A program made the translations under genes and the position numbers. A stretch of 64,000 nucleotides of DNA from Prochlorococcus marinus str. MIT 9313 (lineage in GTDB: Bacteria > Cyanobacteriota > Cyanobacteriia > PCC-6307 > Cyanobiaceae). The stretch lies in assembly GCF_000011485.1 (NCBI RefSeq), contig NC_005071.1:871347-935346 (forward strand), in the 5' to 3' direction. The notes under the pieces were generated by a model. The model saw nothing but the letters and a program-made list of their open reading frames with translations. It did no database searches and had not been told where the DNA came from. Shown here in pieces: positions 18,224-30,500 of the stretch (the first letter of the stretch is position 1; every line of letters starts with the position of its first letter).

Positions 18224-21200
18224 ATGTTCACGCAGGTTCGCTCAGCCGATCGCCGAGTTGCTCCTGCGGAGAACCACAGCCATCAAGCTGTCATGAAAGC
18301 GGTGTATTTGGTACTCGAACCTCAGTACCAAAGTGCGCTTTCCCAGGCCGCAAACAGCCTCAATGCACAAAATGGAGCCATTGGCGTTGAACTGAGTGGT
18401 TACCTCATCGAAGAACTGCGCGATCCAAGCAACTTTGCAGACTTCCAAGCCGATGTAGCCGAAGCCGATGTTTTTATCGCCTCGCTGATTTTCATTGAAG
18501 ACCTAGCTCAGAAAGTGGTGGACGCTGTCACCCCCCATCGCGAGCGGCTCAAAGCCATTGTTGTTTTCCCTTCCATGCCAGAGGTGATGCGGCTCAACAA
18601 GCTTGGCACCTTCACCATGGCCCAGCTGGGACAGAGCGATAGTGTTATCGCCAACTTCATGAAAAAGCGAAAGGAATCAAACGGTGCTGGATTCCAAGAC
18701 GCAATGCTCAAACTATTAAATACACTCCCCAACGTTCTTAAATATCTGCCGGTTGATAAAGCACAAGATGCAAGAAGCTTCGTGCTCAGCTTTCAATACT
18801 GGCTAGGAGGTACGCCTGACAACCTACGCAACTTCCTATTAATGCTGGCGGATAAGTATGTCTTTCCAGCGACAGAAGGAGAAGATCGTCCAAAACTAGA
18901 CATCGTGGAGCCAGAGATCTTCCCAGACCTGGGCATCTGGCATCCGATGGCCCCGTCGATGTTTGAAGACCTCAAGGAGTACCTCAACTGGACGACCAGC
19001 CGCACAGATCTCTCAGAGAAAGCTCGCAAAGGCCCAATGATCGGTCTTGTCCTGCAGCGAAGCCACATTGTCACTGGTGACGATGCCCACTATGTCGCTG
19101 TCATTCAAGAGCTTGAGTTCCGTGGTGCACGTGTCCTCCCCATTTTCTGCGGTGGGCTTGATTTCTCTAAGCCTGTCAATGCCTTCTTTTTCGACCCAGT
19201 CAACCCTGACCAACCCCTAGTCGATGGGGTGGTTTCCCTCACTGGATTTGCCCTTGTAGGTGGCCCTGCCAGACAGGATCACCCCAAGGCTATCGAATCT
19301 CTCAAGCGCCTTAGCCGCCCTTATATGGTTGCGCTCCCGCTTGTCTTCCAGACAACTCAGGAATGGGAAGTTAGTGACTTAGGCCTGCATCCAGTTCAGG
19401 TTGCACTACAAATCGCCATCCCCGAATTAGACGGAGCCATCGAGCCAATCGTGCTCTCTGGTAGGGATGATGCCACCGGCAAAGCCCACACACTTCAAGA
19501 CCGGGTTGATGCGATTGCTGAACGAGCAATCCGTTGGTCATCTCTAAGAATCAAATCAAGAGCTGAGAAAAAATTAGCAATTACTATTTTTAGTTTCCCT
19601 CCAGATAAAGGAAATGTTGGCAGTGCTGCCTACCTCGATGTTTTTGGTTCCATCCATCGTGTTTTGGAGGAAATGAAGGCTCAGGGCTACGACATCCAAA
19701 ACCTCCCCAAAGACTCCAAAGCACTGATGGAGGCGGTAATCAATGATCCTGAAGCACTAGAAGGAGCACCAGAACTGGCCATTGCACACCGAATGAGTGT
19801 GGCTGAGTACGAGCACCTGACACCTTATTCAGAGCGCCTTGAAGAAAACTGGGGCAAGCCGCCAGGAGAACTCAATAGTGATGGTCAAAACCTACTGATC
19901 TATGGACGTCACTTCGGCAACATCTTTGTAGGCGTTCAACCCACCTTCGGCTACGAAGGAGACCCAATGCGCTTGCTCTACTCAAGAAGCGCCAGTCCTC
20001 ATCACGGCTTTGCTGCTTACTACACCTATCTCGAAAAGATCTGGAAAGCTGATGCTGTGCTCCATTTTGGCACCCACGGATCTCTCGAATTCATGCCAGG
20101 CAAGCAGATGGGCATGAGTGAAACCTGCTATCCAGATTCATTGATCGGAGGGCTGCCAAATCTTTATTACTACGCAGCAAACAATCCCTCCGAAGCAACG
20201 ATTGCAAAAAGGCGTGGTTATGCCTCCACAATCAGCTACCTCACTCCTCCAGCAGAAAATGCAGGACTTTACAAAGGTCTAAAAGAGCTAGGCGAACTGG
20301 TGGGTTCCTACCAACAACTGCGTGAAGGCGGTCGTGGTGTGCAAATCGTCAATACCATCATTGAAACCGCACGCCAATGCAATCTTGATCGCGACGTAGA
20401 CCTGCCAGAACAAGACGCGGCAGAGCTAGATCTCGACCAACGGGATGCCGTTGTAGGCGCGGTGTATAGCCAATTGATGGAAATCGAGAGTCGCCTTCTG
20501 CCATGTGGACTTCACACGATCGGCAAACCACCCACGGCAGAAGAAGCGATAGCGACTCTGGTAAGCATCGCCGCCCTTGAACGTGAAGACGACGGTCTTC
20601 GCTCGCTTCCTGGGCTGTTAGCAGAAGCAATAGATCGCAAAATAGAAGATATTTACAAAGGAAATGATGACGGCATTCTTGCTGATGTAGAGCTAAATCG
20701 CACTATCACTGAGGCATCTCGTGTCGCCGTTAGGGCGATGGTGCAATCTCTCACTGGACGAGACGGACGCGTGAATATGAAAGATAATTCCAACTGGTAT
20801 TTGGATTGGTTTTTTAATCTACTTCAGCGTTTTGGTGTAACACGCCCCAATGCATGGCTGCAAGCCTGTAGAAAAGCTGGATTCGGCAACATTGATTCCA
20901 TTGAGCTTGACAAACTGTTTTCTTATTTGCGCGGTTGCCTTGAAAAGATATGCGCAGACATGGAAATGCAGAGCCTTCTGCGTGCCCTCGATGGAGAATA
21001 TGTGCTTCCTGGTCCAGGTGGAGACCCAATTAGAAATCCAGGGGTTCTGCCAAGTGGCAAAAACATTCACGCTCTCGATCCACAGGCCATTCCTACCAGA
21101 GCTGCCGTTGCTGCAGCAAAAGGAGTCGTCGATAAATTAATTGAACGTCAACGCCAAGAACAGGGTGATTGGCCAGAAACAATTGCCTGTGTTCTTTGGG

Positions 21201-22267
21201 GTACAGATAACATCAAAACCTACGGCGAATCACTTGCGCAAATTCTCTGGTTTATTGGTGTAAATCCAGTACCAGACTCTGTAGGCCGTGTTAACAAGCT
21301 AAAACTCATTCCCCTTGAAGAGCTTGGTCGACCAAGGATTGATGTGGTTGTGAACTGTTCAGGAGTATTTCGAGATCTGTTTATCAACCAAATGGCATTA
21401 ATCGATCAAGGCGTCAAGATGGCAGCTGAGGCCGATGAACCACTGGATCAAAACTTCGTACGCAAACACTCCCTTGAACAAGCAAAGGAACAAGGCACAA
21501 GCCTTAGGGATGCCGCTTGCCGTGTATTTTCTAATTCAAGTGGAAGTTATAGCTCAAACGTAAATCTTGCAGTAGAGAACTCAACATGGGAAGAAGAGAA
21601 TGAACTTCAAGAGATGTATCTTTCACGCAAGACATTTGCCTTTAATGCTGACAACCCAGGAGAGATGAACCAAAACAGAGAAGTATTTGAATCTGTTATG
21701 AAAACAGCAGATGTCACTTTCCAAAACCTTGATTCTGCTGAAATTTCGCTTACTGATGTCAGCCACTACTTCGACTCAGACCCCACAAATTTAATCAAGG
21801 GTCTTAGAGATGATGGCAAAGCTCCCGCCAGTTACATCGCAGATACAACAACAGCAAATGCGCAGGTCCGCTCACTGAGCGAAACGATTCGATTGGATTC
21901 CCGTACAAAGCTACTTAATCCAAAATGGTATGAAGGCATGGTCAACTCAGGCTATGAAGGCGTTCGCGAAGTCGCCAAGCGCCTGAACTTTACCCTCGGC
22001 TGGAGCGCAACTAGCGGACAGGTAGATAACTTTGTCTACGAAGAGTCAAACGAAACCTTCATCAATGATCCAGAGATGCGTAAGCGTCTCATGGAACTTA
22101 ATCCACATAGTTTCCGTCGTATTGTTGGCACCTTATTAGAAGTTAATGGCAGAGGTTACTGGGAAACATCTGATGAGAATATTCAGCAATTGCAAGAGCT
22201 TTACCAGGAAATTGAAGATCGAATTGAAGGAGTAACAACGCCAGACAACCAATCGTCTGGCGAATGA
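18224..22267 (+). CDS. chlH: Magnesium chelatase subunit H
   Basis: The 1347-aa porphyrin-binding subunit of Mg-chelatase, which with ChlI and ChlD inserts Mg2+ into protoporphyrin IX, the first committed step of chlorophyll synthesis. It is full length. Recognisable CobN/Mg-chelatase segments include [16 protein letters not shown] and the highly conserved [20 protein letters not shown] (about 608-627), and the C-terminal [22 protein letters not shown] start at 18224, 115 nt from dapB. It is a soluble or envelope-associated protein. No regulatory site was identified. Confidence 0.98.
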   Translation: MFTQVRSADRRVAPAENHSHQAVMKAVYLVLEPQYQSALSQAANSLNAQNGAIGVELSGYLIEELRDPSNFADFQADVAEADVFIASLIFIEDLAQKVVDAVTPHRERLKAIVVFPSMPEVMRLNKLGTFTMAQLGQSDSVIANFMKKRKESNGAGFQDAMLKLLNTLPNVLKYLPVDKAQDARSFVLSFQYWLGGTPDNLRNFLLMLADKYVFPATEGEDRPKLDIVEPEIFPDLGIWHPMAPSMFEDLKEYLNWTTSRTDLSEKARKGPMIGLVLQRSHIVTGDDAHYVAVIQELEFRGARVLPIFCGGLDFSKPVNAFFFDPVNPDQPLVDGVVSLTGFALVGGPARQDHPKAIESLKRLSRPYMVALPLVFQTTQEWEVSDLGLHPVQVALQIAIPELDGAIEPIVLSGRDDATGKAHTLQDRVDAIAERAIRWSSLRIKSRAEKKLAITIFSFPPDKGNVGSAAYLDVFGSIHRVLEEMKAQGYDIQNLPKDSKALMEAVINDPEALEGAPELAIAHRMSVAEYEHLTPYSERLEENWGKPPGELNSDGQNLLIYGRHFGNIFVGVQPTFGYEGDPMRLLYSRSASPHHGFAAYYTYLEKIWKADAVLHFGTHGSLEFMPGKQMGMSETCYPDSLIGGLPNLYYYAANNPSEATIAKRRGYASTISYLTPPAENAGLYKGLKELGELVGSYQQLREGGRGVQIVNTIIETARQCNLDRDVDLPEQDAAELDLDQRDAVVGAVYSQLMEIESRLLPCGLHTIGKPPTAEEAIATLVSIAALEREDDGLRSLPGLLAEAIDRKIEDIYKGNDDGILADVELNRTITEASRVAVRAMVQSLTGRDGRVNMKDNSNWYLDWFFNLLQRFGVTRPNAWLQACRKAGFGNIDSIELDKLFSYLRGCLEKICADMEMQSLLRALDGEYVLPGPGGDPIRNPGVLPSGKNIHALDPQAIPTRAAVAAAKGVVDKLIERQRQEQGDWPETIACVLWGTDNIKTYGESLAQILWFIGVNPVPDSVGRVNKLKLIPLEELGRPRIDVVVNCSGVFRDLFINQMALIDQGVKMAAEADEPLDQNFVRKHSLEQAKEQGTSLRDAACRVFSNSSGSYSSNVNLAVENSTWEEENELQEMYLSRKTFAFNADNPGEMNQNREVFESVMKTADVTFQNLDSAEISLTDVSHYFDSDPTNLIKGLRDDGKAPASYIADTTTANAQVRSLSETIRLDSRTKLLNPKWYEGMVNSGYEGVREVAKRLNFTLGWSATSGQVDNFVYEESNETFINDPEMRKRLMELNPHSFRRIVGTLLEVNGRGYWETSDENIQQLQELYQEIEDRIEGVTTPDNQSSGE

Positions 22268-22290
22268 TTAAAAAGTAACTCAAACCCTAA

Positions 22291-23133
22291 TTACCAGAGT
22301 CTGCTACCCATTTGAAGGGTCTGATGGATTGGGCCCACATCATGCACTCTCACCATTGCCGCCTTCGCCTGCACACAACGGCAGGCCACGGCGGCAGTAC
22401 CCCATATACGAGCCTCTGGGTCAGGTTGGTGCAAAACATCTCCGATGAAGCGTTTCCTTGAGGGCCCAACCAAAACAGGGAAGCCTTCAGAGCAAATCCT
22501 CTCTAGATGCTTCAACAACATCAGATTTTGTTCAGTGGTTTTAGCAAAACCCAAGCCTGGGTCCCAAATCAACTGATCAGATCGAATACCAGCAGCCAAA
22601 GCTTGATCCGTTCGACGAAGTAGGCCAAGGCGAACCTCTTCAATCACATTGCTATAAGTGGCAAGTTGATCCATGGATTGACTGTTGCCACGGCTATGCA
22701 TCAACACATAGGGACATCCTGCTTCGGCAACAACCCTCAGCAACTCAGGGTCACGCCTGCCGCCGCTGACATCATTAATCCAATCTGCACCTGCTTGCAG
22801 AGCCGCCTCCGCCACCTCCAAAAGGAATGTATCCACAGAGATCAACGCCTGCGGGTGAGCTGCACGTATTGCATGAAGAGCAGGCATCATTCTGTTCAGC
22901 TCCTCTTGCCAGCCAACCTCCTCGGCCTTAGGCCTCGTGCTCTGAGCACCAAGATCTAGTACATCAGCCCCTTCCTGTATAAGAAGAGTTGCCTGTGCTA
23001 GGGCACTAGCAGGCTCTAGATAATTGCCACCATCGCTAAAAGAATCGGGCGTGATATTAATCACACCCATCACGTTCGTTCGCTGTCCCCATTCCTGAGG
23101 CCAAGGAGATTTAACTGGTTTGATAATTGGCAA
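22291..23133 (-). CDS. folP: Dihydropteroate synthase
   Basis: Joins p-aminobenzoate to dihydropterin pyrophosphate in folate synthesis. The TIM-barrel signature motifs are present: [15 protein letters not shown], the pterin loop [23 protein letters not shown] and LVGPSRKRF. The open frame extends to 23193, overlapping tpiA by 83 nt; I place the start at TTG 23133, about 20 residues before the first barrel strand (overlap 23 nt). GTG/TTG alternatives a few codons away are possible. Third gene of the S4 protein-tpiA-folP run. Confidence 0.92.
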   Translation of the reverse strand: MPIIKPVKSPWPQEWGQRTNVMGVINITPDSFSDGGNYLEPASALAQATLLIQEGADVLDLGAQSTRPKAEEVGWQEELNRMMPALHAIRAAHPQALISVDTFLLEVAEAALQAGADWINDVSGGRRDPELLRVVAEAGCPYVLMHSRGNSQSMDQLATYSNVIEEVRLGLLRRTDQALAAGIRSDQLIWDPGLGFAKTTEQNLMLLKHLERICSEGFPVLVGPSRKRFIGDVLHQPDPEARIWGTAAVACRCVQAKAAMVRVHDVGPIHQTLQMGSRLW

Positions 23134-23842
23134 TGCGCGCAAAACTCTCTGGGTCAAGGGAGGCACCACCCACCAACACTCCGTCGATATCACTCATTGC
23201 CATCAACTCATCAATATTTCCTGGTTTGACCGAACCGCCGTACTGAATGATTAGTTCTGAAGCACCGACCCAACGACGAATGAGGCCACAGATACGATTC
23301 GCCTCCGATGCTTCGCACGTCTTGCCCGTGCCAATGGCCCAGATGGGCTCATAAGCAACCACAAGCTTGTCTGGATCGGTGTCTTCGAGTCCCTGTTCCA
23401 CCTGTCGTCGAATCACACGCTCAGCCTCTCCTCGTTCACGCTGCTCATCACTTTCACCCACGCAGACAATCGGGATCAGACCATGCGCTTGGGCTGAACG
23501 AGCACGACGGTTGATCTGTTCATCGCTCTCACTGAAGTATTTGCGTGGTTCACTATGCCCAACAATCGCGTATCGCACTTGATGCTCCAGAAGCATCGTT
23601 GGCGAAACCTCTGCGGTATAAGCACCATCATCCTCCCAATGCACATTCTGGCTTGACAATTCCAGACGAGTGCCGCCAACGGACTCTGCCATTGAGGAGA
23701 TAGCGGTGAATGGTGGGGCAATCACTACATGACGGTCATTGGGAGTGGCTTCGATTAATGGCAGGAACATGGCCGTGTACTCCCGTGCCTGAGCACAGGT
23801 CATATGCATCTTCCAGTTGCCAGCGATCACGGGTTTACGCAC
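23111..23842 (-). CDS. tpiA: Triosephosphate isomerase
   Basis: Interconverts dihydroxyacetone phosphate and glyceraldehyde 3-phosphate in glycolysis and the Calvin cycle. 243 aa, with catalytic Lys in AGNWKM (residue 11), His in VGHSEPR (about 95), Glu in [12 protein letters not shown] (about 164) and the phosphate loop [12 protein letters not shown] start at 23842. It follows the S4-domain gene by about 33 nt and overlaps folP, so the three are likely one transcript. Confidence 0.97.
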   Translation of the reverse strand: MRKPVIAGNWKMHMTCAQAREYTAMFLPLIEATPNDRHVVIAPPFTAISSMAESVGGTRLELSSQNVHWEDDGAYTAEVSPTMLLEHQVRYAIVGHSEPRKYFSESDEQINRRARSAQAHGLIPIVCVGESDEQRERGEAERVIRRQVEQGLEDTDPDKLVVAYEPIWAIGTGKTCEASEANRICGLIRRWVGASELIIQYGGSVKPGNIDELMAMSDIDGVLVGGASLDPESFARIANYQTS

Positions 23843-23875
23843 GCTCGGGTCCTCTGAAGTTCCGCAGGGGCTAAC

Positions 23876-24073
23876 TTACGGCCCTGTCGAAGCATTGCCG
23901 ACAAAGACCGCCTCATCTGTGCCCAGTCGAACCCGGTTGCCTGAACTCAAATGGTGGCCACGCCTTGTTTCAACAGAGCCATTGACAAACACCTGCCCTG
24001 ACTGGATCAGCTGTTTCGCCTCGCCTCCAGTGGCCACCCAGCCCTGCCATTTAAGAAATTGATCCAACTTCAT
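23876..24073 (-). CDS. S4-domain RNA-binding protein
   Basis: A 65-aa YbcJ/YaaA-like mini-protein made only of an S4 fold: MKLDQFLKWQGWVATGGEAK, then IQSGQVFVNG and a C-terminal RVRLG strand. Such proteins bind structured RNA, often rRNA. The start at ATG 24073 is preferred over the frame's extra eight codons because the S4 fold begins there. First gene of the tpiA-folP run; divergent from the ABC exporter with 37 nt between. Confidence 0.85.
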   Translation of the reverse strand: MKLDQFLKWQGWVATGGEAKQLIQSGQVFVNGSVETRRGHHLSSGNRVRLGTDEAVFVGNASTGP

Positions 24074-24110
24074 TGAATAAGCAGAGCGTTCACGCAACTA
24101 GTGTGACTCG

Positions 24111-25889
24111 ATGTTTTCCTCCTCCGAAGCCGGCTTCCGCAGACTGCTTCCCCTCTTACGCCCTCACCTGCGCAGGCTGATCTGGGGAGGTGTGTGCATG
24201 CTGATTTACGTAGGATGCTGGCCGCTACTGGCATGGCTTGCTGGGCAGCTGATTCCAGCGATCGGGGCAGGCAAGCTGGCCCAGGTCGTCCAAGTGATTG
24301 CCATAGCACTCACTGTTTTTCTGGTTCAAAAACTGGCTCAATTCGGACAGGACACCATGCTTGCCGGGCCAGCATTGCGAGTGAGCCAAGACCTGCGTCG
24401 TGATTTGTTTGCACAGCTGCAACAAGTCGAACTAGGGGCCCTCGAGAAACTGTCTTCAGGAGATCTGACCTATCGGCTCACTGAGGATGCCGATCGGGTG
24501 GGAGAAGTGATTTACAAGACCATTCAAGACACCACACCAAGTGCTCTGCAATTGGTAGCGGTATTTGGCTATATGGTTTTTCTTGACTGGCAACTATCAC
24601 TAGCCACCCTGCTGCTAGCGCCAATGGTGGCGATCTTGGTAAGCCAGTTTGGTGCCAGAGTCATGAGAGCTGCCGAACGCAGCCAGCGTCAGGTGAGCGA
24701 TCTTGCAGGGCTACTTGGTGAAGCAATCCAAGGGTTGCCTTTGGTGAGAGCCTTTGCTGCAGAACCCTGGCTTCAGAAGCGCTTTGATGCCGAAGTTGAT
24801 CTTCATCGTCAAGCGCGATACCAAACCCTGCGTCTGCTAGCTCTACAGCATCCTGTCGTTGGCTTCATCGAAGCCGCTGGCATCCTCACAGTCTTGGCGA
24901 TTGGTGCCGCTCGGATTCAAACCGGCGGAATGGATGGGCAAAGTTTCAGCAGCTATGTGGCTGCCTTGCTGATGCTGATCGATCCCATTAGCCACCTCAC
25001 CACGAATTTCAATGAATTCCAGCAAGGCCAGGCCTCACTACGACGCCTGCGAGAAATTGAACGCGAACCACAGGAACCTCCTGACATTGACGAGGCTGAA
25101 CCACTGGGTCGCTTAAAAGGTGATCTAGTGCTTCGTCACGTCAGTTTTGCCTATGTCAATGAGAAACAGGTGCTACACGATCTGTCTCTAGAAGTGAAGG
25201 CTGGCCAGACCGTTGCACTCGTGGGTCCATCTGGTGCTGGAAAGAGCACTCTGTTTTCATTACTTTTACGCTTCAACACGGCCCAGCAAGGAAAGATTCT
25301 TCTAGATGGTCATGAGCTCATCCAGGTCAAAGCCCAGGAGCTAAGACATCAGGTGGCCTTGGTGCCGCAACGAACAACAGTCTTCTCTGGCAGCGTCGAA
25401 GAAGCCATTCTTTTCGGTCGAAATGTGAGTAAAGAGAAGGTCAAAGAAGCAGCAATCCTTGCCAACGCTCACGATTTCATCATGTCCTTACCGGAAGGAT
25501 ATTCCACTCAATTGGAAGAACGCGGCACAAACCTTTCTGGTGGCCAACTGCAACGCATCGCCATTGCCAGAGCCGTGCTCGGCAATCCAGCCGTGCTGCT
25601 GTTAGATGAAGCCACTAGTGCACTAGACGCAGAAGCGGAAGCAGCGATACAACTTGGACTACGTCGTGCCATGCAAGGACGAACCGTTCTAGTGATTGCC
25701 CATCGTCTGGCAACTGTTCAGGAAGCCGATCAGATTGTTGTCTTAGAACAAGGACGTATCAGTGATCGTGGCAGCCATGACGAACTAATGGCCCGTACGG
25801 GACGCTATAGAGAGCTCTGCGAACGACAGTTCATTCGTGATTTGCAGAGTGTCTCAAAGAAAGACAAAGGGATTGTACGCATCCCATAG
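24111..25889 (+). CDS. ABC exporter, fused membrane and ATPase domains
   Basis: A 592-aa half-transporter of the MsbA/ABCB type. Six hydrophobic helices lie in residues 25-320. The ATPase domain has Walker A GPSGAGKST (about 374-382), Q-loop LVPQRTTVF, signature LSGGQLQRIAIARA, Walker B VLLLDEATSALD and H-loop VIAHRL. It would work as a homodimer at the inner membrane exporting lipid, peptide or drug-like substrates; the substrate is not readable. No peptidase C39 domain is present, so it is not a lanthipeptide leader-cleaving exporter. Confidence 0.94.
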   Translation: MFSSSEAGFRRLLPLLRPHLRRLIWGGVCMLIYVGCWPLLAWLAGQLIPAIGAGKLAQVVQVIAIALTVFLVQKLAQFGQDTMLAGPALRVSQDLRRDLFAQLQQVELGALEKLSSGDLTYRLTEDADRVGEVIYKTIQDTTPSALQLVAVFGYMVFLDWQLSLATLLLAPMVAILVSQFGARVMRAAERSQRQVSDLAGLLGEAIQGLPLVRAFAAEPWLQKRFDAEVDLHRQARYQTLRLLALQHPVVGFIEAAGILTVLAIGAARIQTGGMDGQSFSSYVAALLMLIDPISHLTTNFNEFQQGQASLRRLREIEREPQEPPDIDEAEPLGRLKGDLVLRHVSFAYVNEKQVLHDLSLEVKAGQTVALVGPSGAGKSTLFSLLLRFNTAQQGKILLDGHELIQVKAQELRHQVALVPQRTTVFSGSVEEAILFGRNVSKEKVKEAAILANAHDFIMSLPEGYSTQLEERGTNLSGGQLQRIAIARAVLGNPAVLLLDEATSALDAEAEAAIQLGLRRAMQGRTVLVIAHRLATVQEADQIVVLEQGRISDRGSHDELMARTGRYRELCERQFIRDLQSVSKKDKGIVRIP

Positions 25890-26014
25890 GATCAAGATCC
25901 AATCTTTGGTTCAATGCTAAAGATAATGCTCTGTTTCCCCTAACAATGGCTCCCAAATGGCCCTTAGGTAGGTCCAAAAGTACAAATGACACTCAAGAAC
26001 AGAACTCAAACACA

Positions 26015-26251
26015 ATGACTGACTCTGCCGCCAATAAATCTGACCCAGTGCTCACCTTCGAAGGCAAGCGCTACGACCTGAATGCACTACCAGATGAACT
26101 GAAGGAACTGATCCGTGGCATGCAAGTTGCTGATGCCCAACTACGCATGCACGAAGACACACTAAAAGTGCTGGCAGTAGGACGTCAGACTCTGGCAATG
26201 CAATTGAATGAAAAGCTCAAAGACGTCAGTCCTATGCCAGACGCGTCTTGA
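26015..26251 (+). CDS. DUF6447-like small protein
   Basis: 78 aa from ATG 26015 (the frame opens at 25946). The pattern TFEGKRYDLNALPDELKELI then MQVADAQL and a helical segment ending in ALAMQLNEKLK-like sequence fits the DUF6447 family of small soluble proteins (about 70 aa). It lies downstream of the ABC exporter, with 125 nt between. Function unknown. Confidence 0.65.
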   Translation: MTDSAANKSDPVLTFEGKRYDLNALPDELKELIRGMQVADAQLRMHEDTLKVLAVGRQTLAMQLNEKLKDVSPMPDAS

Positions 26252-26812
26252 AGTGACGTTTTCAGCCTCACATCTACCCCTTTTTTAAATCGATAGTTTT
26301 TGTTTATGCCAAAGAATATTCGCTATCGCACTCACTAGTAAGCCCGTCAGGCTTAGAACAAGCATGAGCCCATAAGTGTATGAGCAACAGCCCAGACAAA
26401 CCCTCGATCAGCAACAGGGATTGCACCAGCGAAACTTGAAATAGTGCCAGTGTCATCTCCATGGCCATGGTGACCCAATGTGGAGTCAGTAAATTCAGCG
26501 AGCTATTGATCTAGCCTCATAAAAGGCAAAGCCGAATGACCTGCATGATGAACAGCAATAGCATTGGCATATCAAGGGCATAAAGCCCACCCCTAATATC
26601 ATCAAGCTGGCTGTAAGCAAGACAAGGATGACAATTGGTCAACCACAGATGAAAGTTTTACTCGAGTAAACTAAGTACAATAACACCTAAAAACAGATAG
26701 ACTTAAAAGAATTAATTAGCTTTTCCAATAAAATCAATGCTGTCATCACTGACAATTAAGCAAAGAGCACCTATATTAATCTCAAAAAAATTGGCAACCA
26801 TTATCAATTATT
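26252..26812. other. Intergenic region with gene relic
   Basis: 560 bases between DUF6447-like and DUF3386 genes. Apart from the His-rich remnant at 26353-26568 (minus strand) I see nothing in it. Confidence 0.5.
26353..26568 (-). pseudogene. Degraded His/Gly-rich gene remnant
   Basis: On the minus strand a single frame reads through protein-like sequence with one internal stop: upstream AIAVHHAGHSALPFMRLDQ, a TAG, then LGHHGHGDDTGTISSFAGA and a hydrophobic segment AVAHTLMGSCLF ending at 26353. The His-rich linker followed by a hydrophobic stretch recalls metal transporters, but no family can be named. No start codon precedes it. Confidence 0.35.
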
Positions 26813-27487
26813 TTAAAGCTGCTCAAGATCTACGAACTTAAACAAATGCTGTTCAGCAGCCATTCCAGCAAAAGCATCTTTTTTCACTAACCTTTCACTC
26901 AATACCCACAAGCCATCATCAGCCAAGGGCACAAAAGTATCAGTGAACTGACTTAACCCACTGGTAGGCTCATTTGTTTTTGGGTCGTGGTATTGACTGC
27001 TGTAAGTATGACTTAGGTAGCCATAACCTGTATCCGTCGTACTTTTTGTAAAAATGGTCACCACTGTTCCGTGAATATGGCGATGAACCATCGTCACCAC
27101 ATCATTTTTGATCCGATAACGATCACCAAGATTTTTACCTCCAACGATCACTTCTAAGCCAACCTCATCGTTTTCACCTGCGGTAAAAGTGTTTTCACCA
27201 TGGGTCTTTTCAAAACTGCGTCGTACTCGATGTATGGCAACTTCCCAAAGCTGGGAAGAGACAGCCTTAGCGATCAATTCATCTTCTATACCATCAATAT
27301 GGGCCTTAAGATCTGCTCCCAACTCAAACTTCCCTTCCACGACACGATCATCCTTGACCCAGAGACACCGACCCCGATAACCAGAAAAGACCGGATCCCA
27401 GGTGTAGCGATTCTCATAAGCCGCCTGAAATAGTTCTCGACAATCACTACCAGGAGCCAAAACAATAGGGGAAGCGTTAGCGATCAC
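26813..27487 (-). CDS. DUF3386 family protein
   Basis: A 224-aa soluble protein found in cyanobacteria and plastids. The family's opening motif is clear: RELFQAAYENRYTWDPVFSG (residues 18-37). The remainder is beta-rich with conserved H/R positions (MVHRHIHG). GTG start. It lies 35 nt downstream of carB on the same strand and may be co-transcribed. Function unknown. Confidence 0.82.
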   Translation of the reverse strand: MIANASPIVLAPGSDCRELFQAAYENRYTWDPVFSGYRGRCLWVKDDRVVEGKFELGADLKAHIDGIEDELIAKAVSSQLWEVAIHRVRRSFEKTHGENTFTAGENDEVGLEVIVGGKNLGDRYRIKNDVVTMVHRHIHGTVVTIFTKSTTDTGYGYLSHTYSSQYHDPKTNEPTSGLSQFTDTFVPLADDGLWVLSERLVKKDAFAGMAAEQHLFKFVDLEQL

Positions 27488-27522
27488 GGCAAGAATTTCA
27501 GTTGAGCAAGCCTAATGGGAGA

Positions 27523-30500
27523 TCAAACATGGATGTCTTGAAGCGCCGCTACGGATAATGACTGTTGTTGAAGTGCCGTAATTCCCTCAACAGCAGCTCG
27601 TGCTCCAGCAATCGTCGTAAGGGTAGGCACGGAGTAATCAAGAGCTGCTCGTCGCAAATATTTGTCGTCATGAGCGGCCTGACGGCCAATAGGTGTGTTG
27701 ATCACCAACTGAATCTGACCAGAGCGAATCAAATCTTCGATATTGGGACGTCCCTCATGAACCTTAAGTACTGGCTGAACGTTCAATCCAGCCCGATTAA
27801 GGGCTTGAGCAGTTCCGGAGGTGGCCGTGAGATCAAAGCCAAGTTCAATCAGCCTTTCAGCGACAAGTATTAGTGCTGGCTTATCCCGGTCATGAGTAGA
27901 GAGAAAGACAGTGCCACGAATAGGGAGGGAATCACCAGCTGCAATTTCAGACTTGGCAAACGCCATGCCAAAACTGGAAGCTGAACCCATCACTTCTCCA
28001 GTGGACCGCATCTCCGGGCCAAGCACCGAATCGGCCCCAGGGAAACGACGGAATGGCAATACGGCTTCCTTGACAGACTGAAGAGGCGGTTGAGGCTCAT
28101 GCGTAAGTCCAATAGCCGCCAAAGTCTCTCCTGCCATGAGCCTAGTTGCGATCCTGGCCAGGGGTACTCCTGTGGCTTTAGCCACAAAAGGAACGGTACG
28201 AGAAGCACGAGGGTTGGCCTCGATGATGAACACTTGTTCATCACCCGCTTCATCCCGCTGGACAGCGAACTGCAGATTGATCAACCCCTGAACTTTGAGC
28301 GCAAGGGCCAACGCTTCACTCCAGAGACGAATCGTGCGAAGGGCTTGCTCACCAAGAGAGATGGAGGGAAGGCAGCAAGCGGAATCACCAGAATGAATTC
28401 CAGCAGGCTCAATGTGTTCCATCAAACCGCCAATCACTACAACTCCATCAGAGTCACAGAGAGCGTCAACATCAACTTCCACAGCATTTTCCAGATACTG
28501 ATCGATGAGCACTGGATGATCAGGTTCGACCTGAACCGCTTCAGCCATATAGCGATTCAACTCTTGTTCATCAAACACCACCTCCATGGCTCGGCCTCCA
28601 AGCACATAAGAGGGACGAACAACAACGGGATAACCAATGCGAAGTGCTACGGCTCGGGCATCTTTTTCACTGCGAGCCAAGCCATTACGTGGCTGGCGAA
28701 TTTGAAGCTGCCGCAGGATCGCCTCGAACTGTTCACGATCTTCAGCCCGATCAATTGATTCTGGTGATGTACCCCATATCCGTGTGCCTGTTGACTTTCC
28801 GATCGAACTCTCTAGCCAACGAAGCAAGGGAATCGCCAACTTGAGTGGGGTCTGACCACCAAACTGAACAATGACACCATTAGGCCGTTCAGCCTCGATC
28901 ACATTGAGTACATCCTCAAGAGTAAGAGGTTCGAAATAAAGTCTGTCACTGGTGTCATAGTCAGTGGAGACAGTTTCGGGATTACTGTTAACCATCACAG
29001 TGACAAATCCCTTGTCCTGCGAAGCAAATGAAGCATGGCAACAGCAATAGTCAAACTCAATTCCTTGGCCGATACGATTAGGACCGCCGCCAAGAATCAT
29101 CACTTTTGCGCGGTTGTCTGTAACGACCTCACTTTCCGGCTCAAGTTTATACAATTGGTCATCAGAATCAAGACGGTACAGGGGTCGCTCATAAGTTGAA
29201 TAATGATATGGAGTAGTAGATGAAAATTCGGCAGCGCAAGTATCGACTGTCTTAAAAACAGGTTTGATATTTAACAGTTCACGACGTGCACGTACAGCGA
29301 GCTCTTCAGAACCTGTCGCCCAAGCAATCTGACGATCGGAATAGCCAAGCTGCTTCAAGCAGAGTAGAGACTGCTGATCCAATTCATCTAATGTGCGGCC
29401 ATGCAGATGCGTTGTCTCAATATTGATCATGTGGCGTAATTTGGCTAAAAACCAAATATCAATTTTGCTCAAAGCGTAAATATCATGGTCACTGCGTCCG
29501 GCCAACATCGCTGTTCTCACTGCCATGATCCGCTCAGGAGAAGGCGTGCGCAACAAACGCTCAATTTCTGTAGGCGTAAATTCTGGCTCTTGCCGATCAC
29601 AACCCCAACCAGCCCGCCCAATTTCTAGAGAACGCATCGCTTTCTGAAAAGACTCTTCGAAACAGCGACCGATCGCCATTGCCTCTCCCACAGACTTCAT
29701 TGCCGTAGAGAGAACAGCAGGGCTGCCCTTAAACTTCTCAAATGCAAATCGTGGAATCTTCGTGACAACATAATCAATTGTGGGTTCAAAACACGCTGGT
29801 GTCTTACCCGTGATGTCGTTGATAATTTCGTCAAGGGTATAACCAACAGCAAGACGAGCAGCAATCTTGGCAATTGGAAACCCCGTGGCCTTACTTGCCA
29901 GCGCTGATGATCGACTAACGCGCGGATTCATTTCAATAACAACCACCTCGCCATCATCTGGATTGATCGCGAACTGAATATTGCTACCCCCCGTAGCAAC
30001 ACCTATCTCACGAATAATGGCAATGGATTGATCTCTAAGCCTCTGATACTCACGATCGGTGAGAGTTTGCGCAGGAGCAACAGTGATTGAATCTCCTGTA
30101 TGAACACCCATTGCATCGAGATTTTCAATGCTACAGACGATCACAACGTTATCCGCCAAATCACGCATCACCTCTAACTCGAACTCCTTCCAACCCAACA
30201 ACGACTTTTCGATCAAGATCTGAGAAACCGGGCTGGCATCAAGACCGCTTTTGCAGATCGCTGCAAATTCTTCAGGGTTGTAAGCAATGCCACCACCACT
30301 GCCACCAAGAGTGAAGGCCGGTCGGATGATGCGCGGAAAACTATTAATCACTTCACCAACCTCTTCTGCCTCCTTGAGGCTGGAAGCAATCCCTGAAGGA
30401 CAAACGTTGACTCCTATACGCTCCATCGCCTGCTTAAACAGCTGGCGATCTTCGGCCTTTCGAATTGCAGCTAGATCTGCACCGATCAACTCAACGCCAA

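Noticed and set aside
24111-25889. Dedicated prochlorosin exporter
   Set aside because: The ABC protein lacks the N-terminal C39 peptidase domain needed to cleave GG leaders and is in the core genome block, not in the island.
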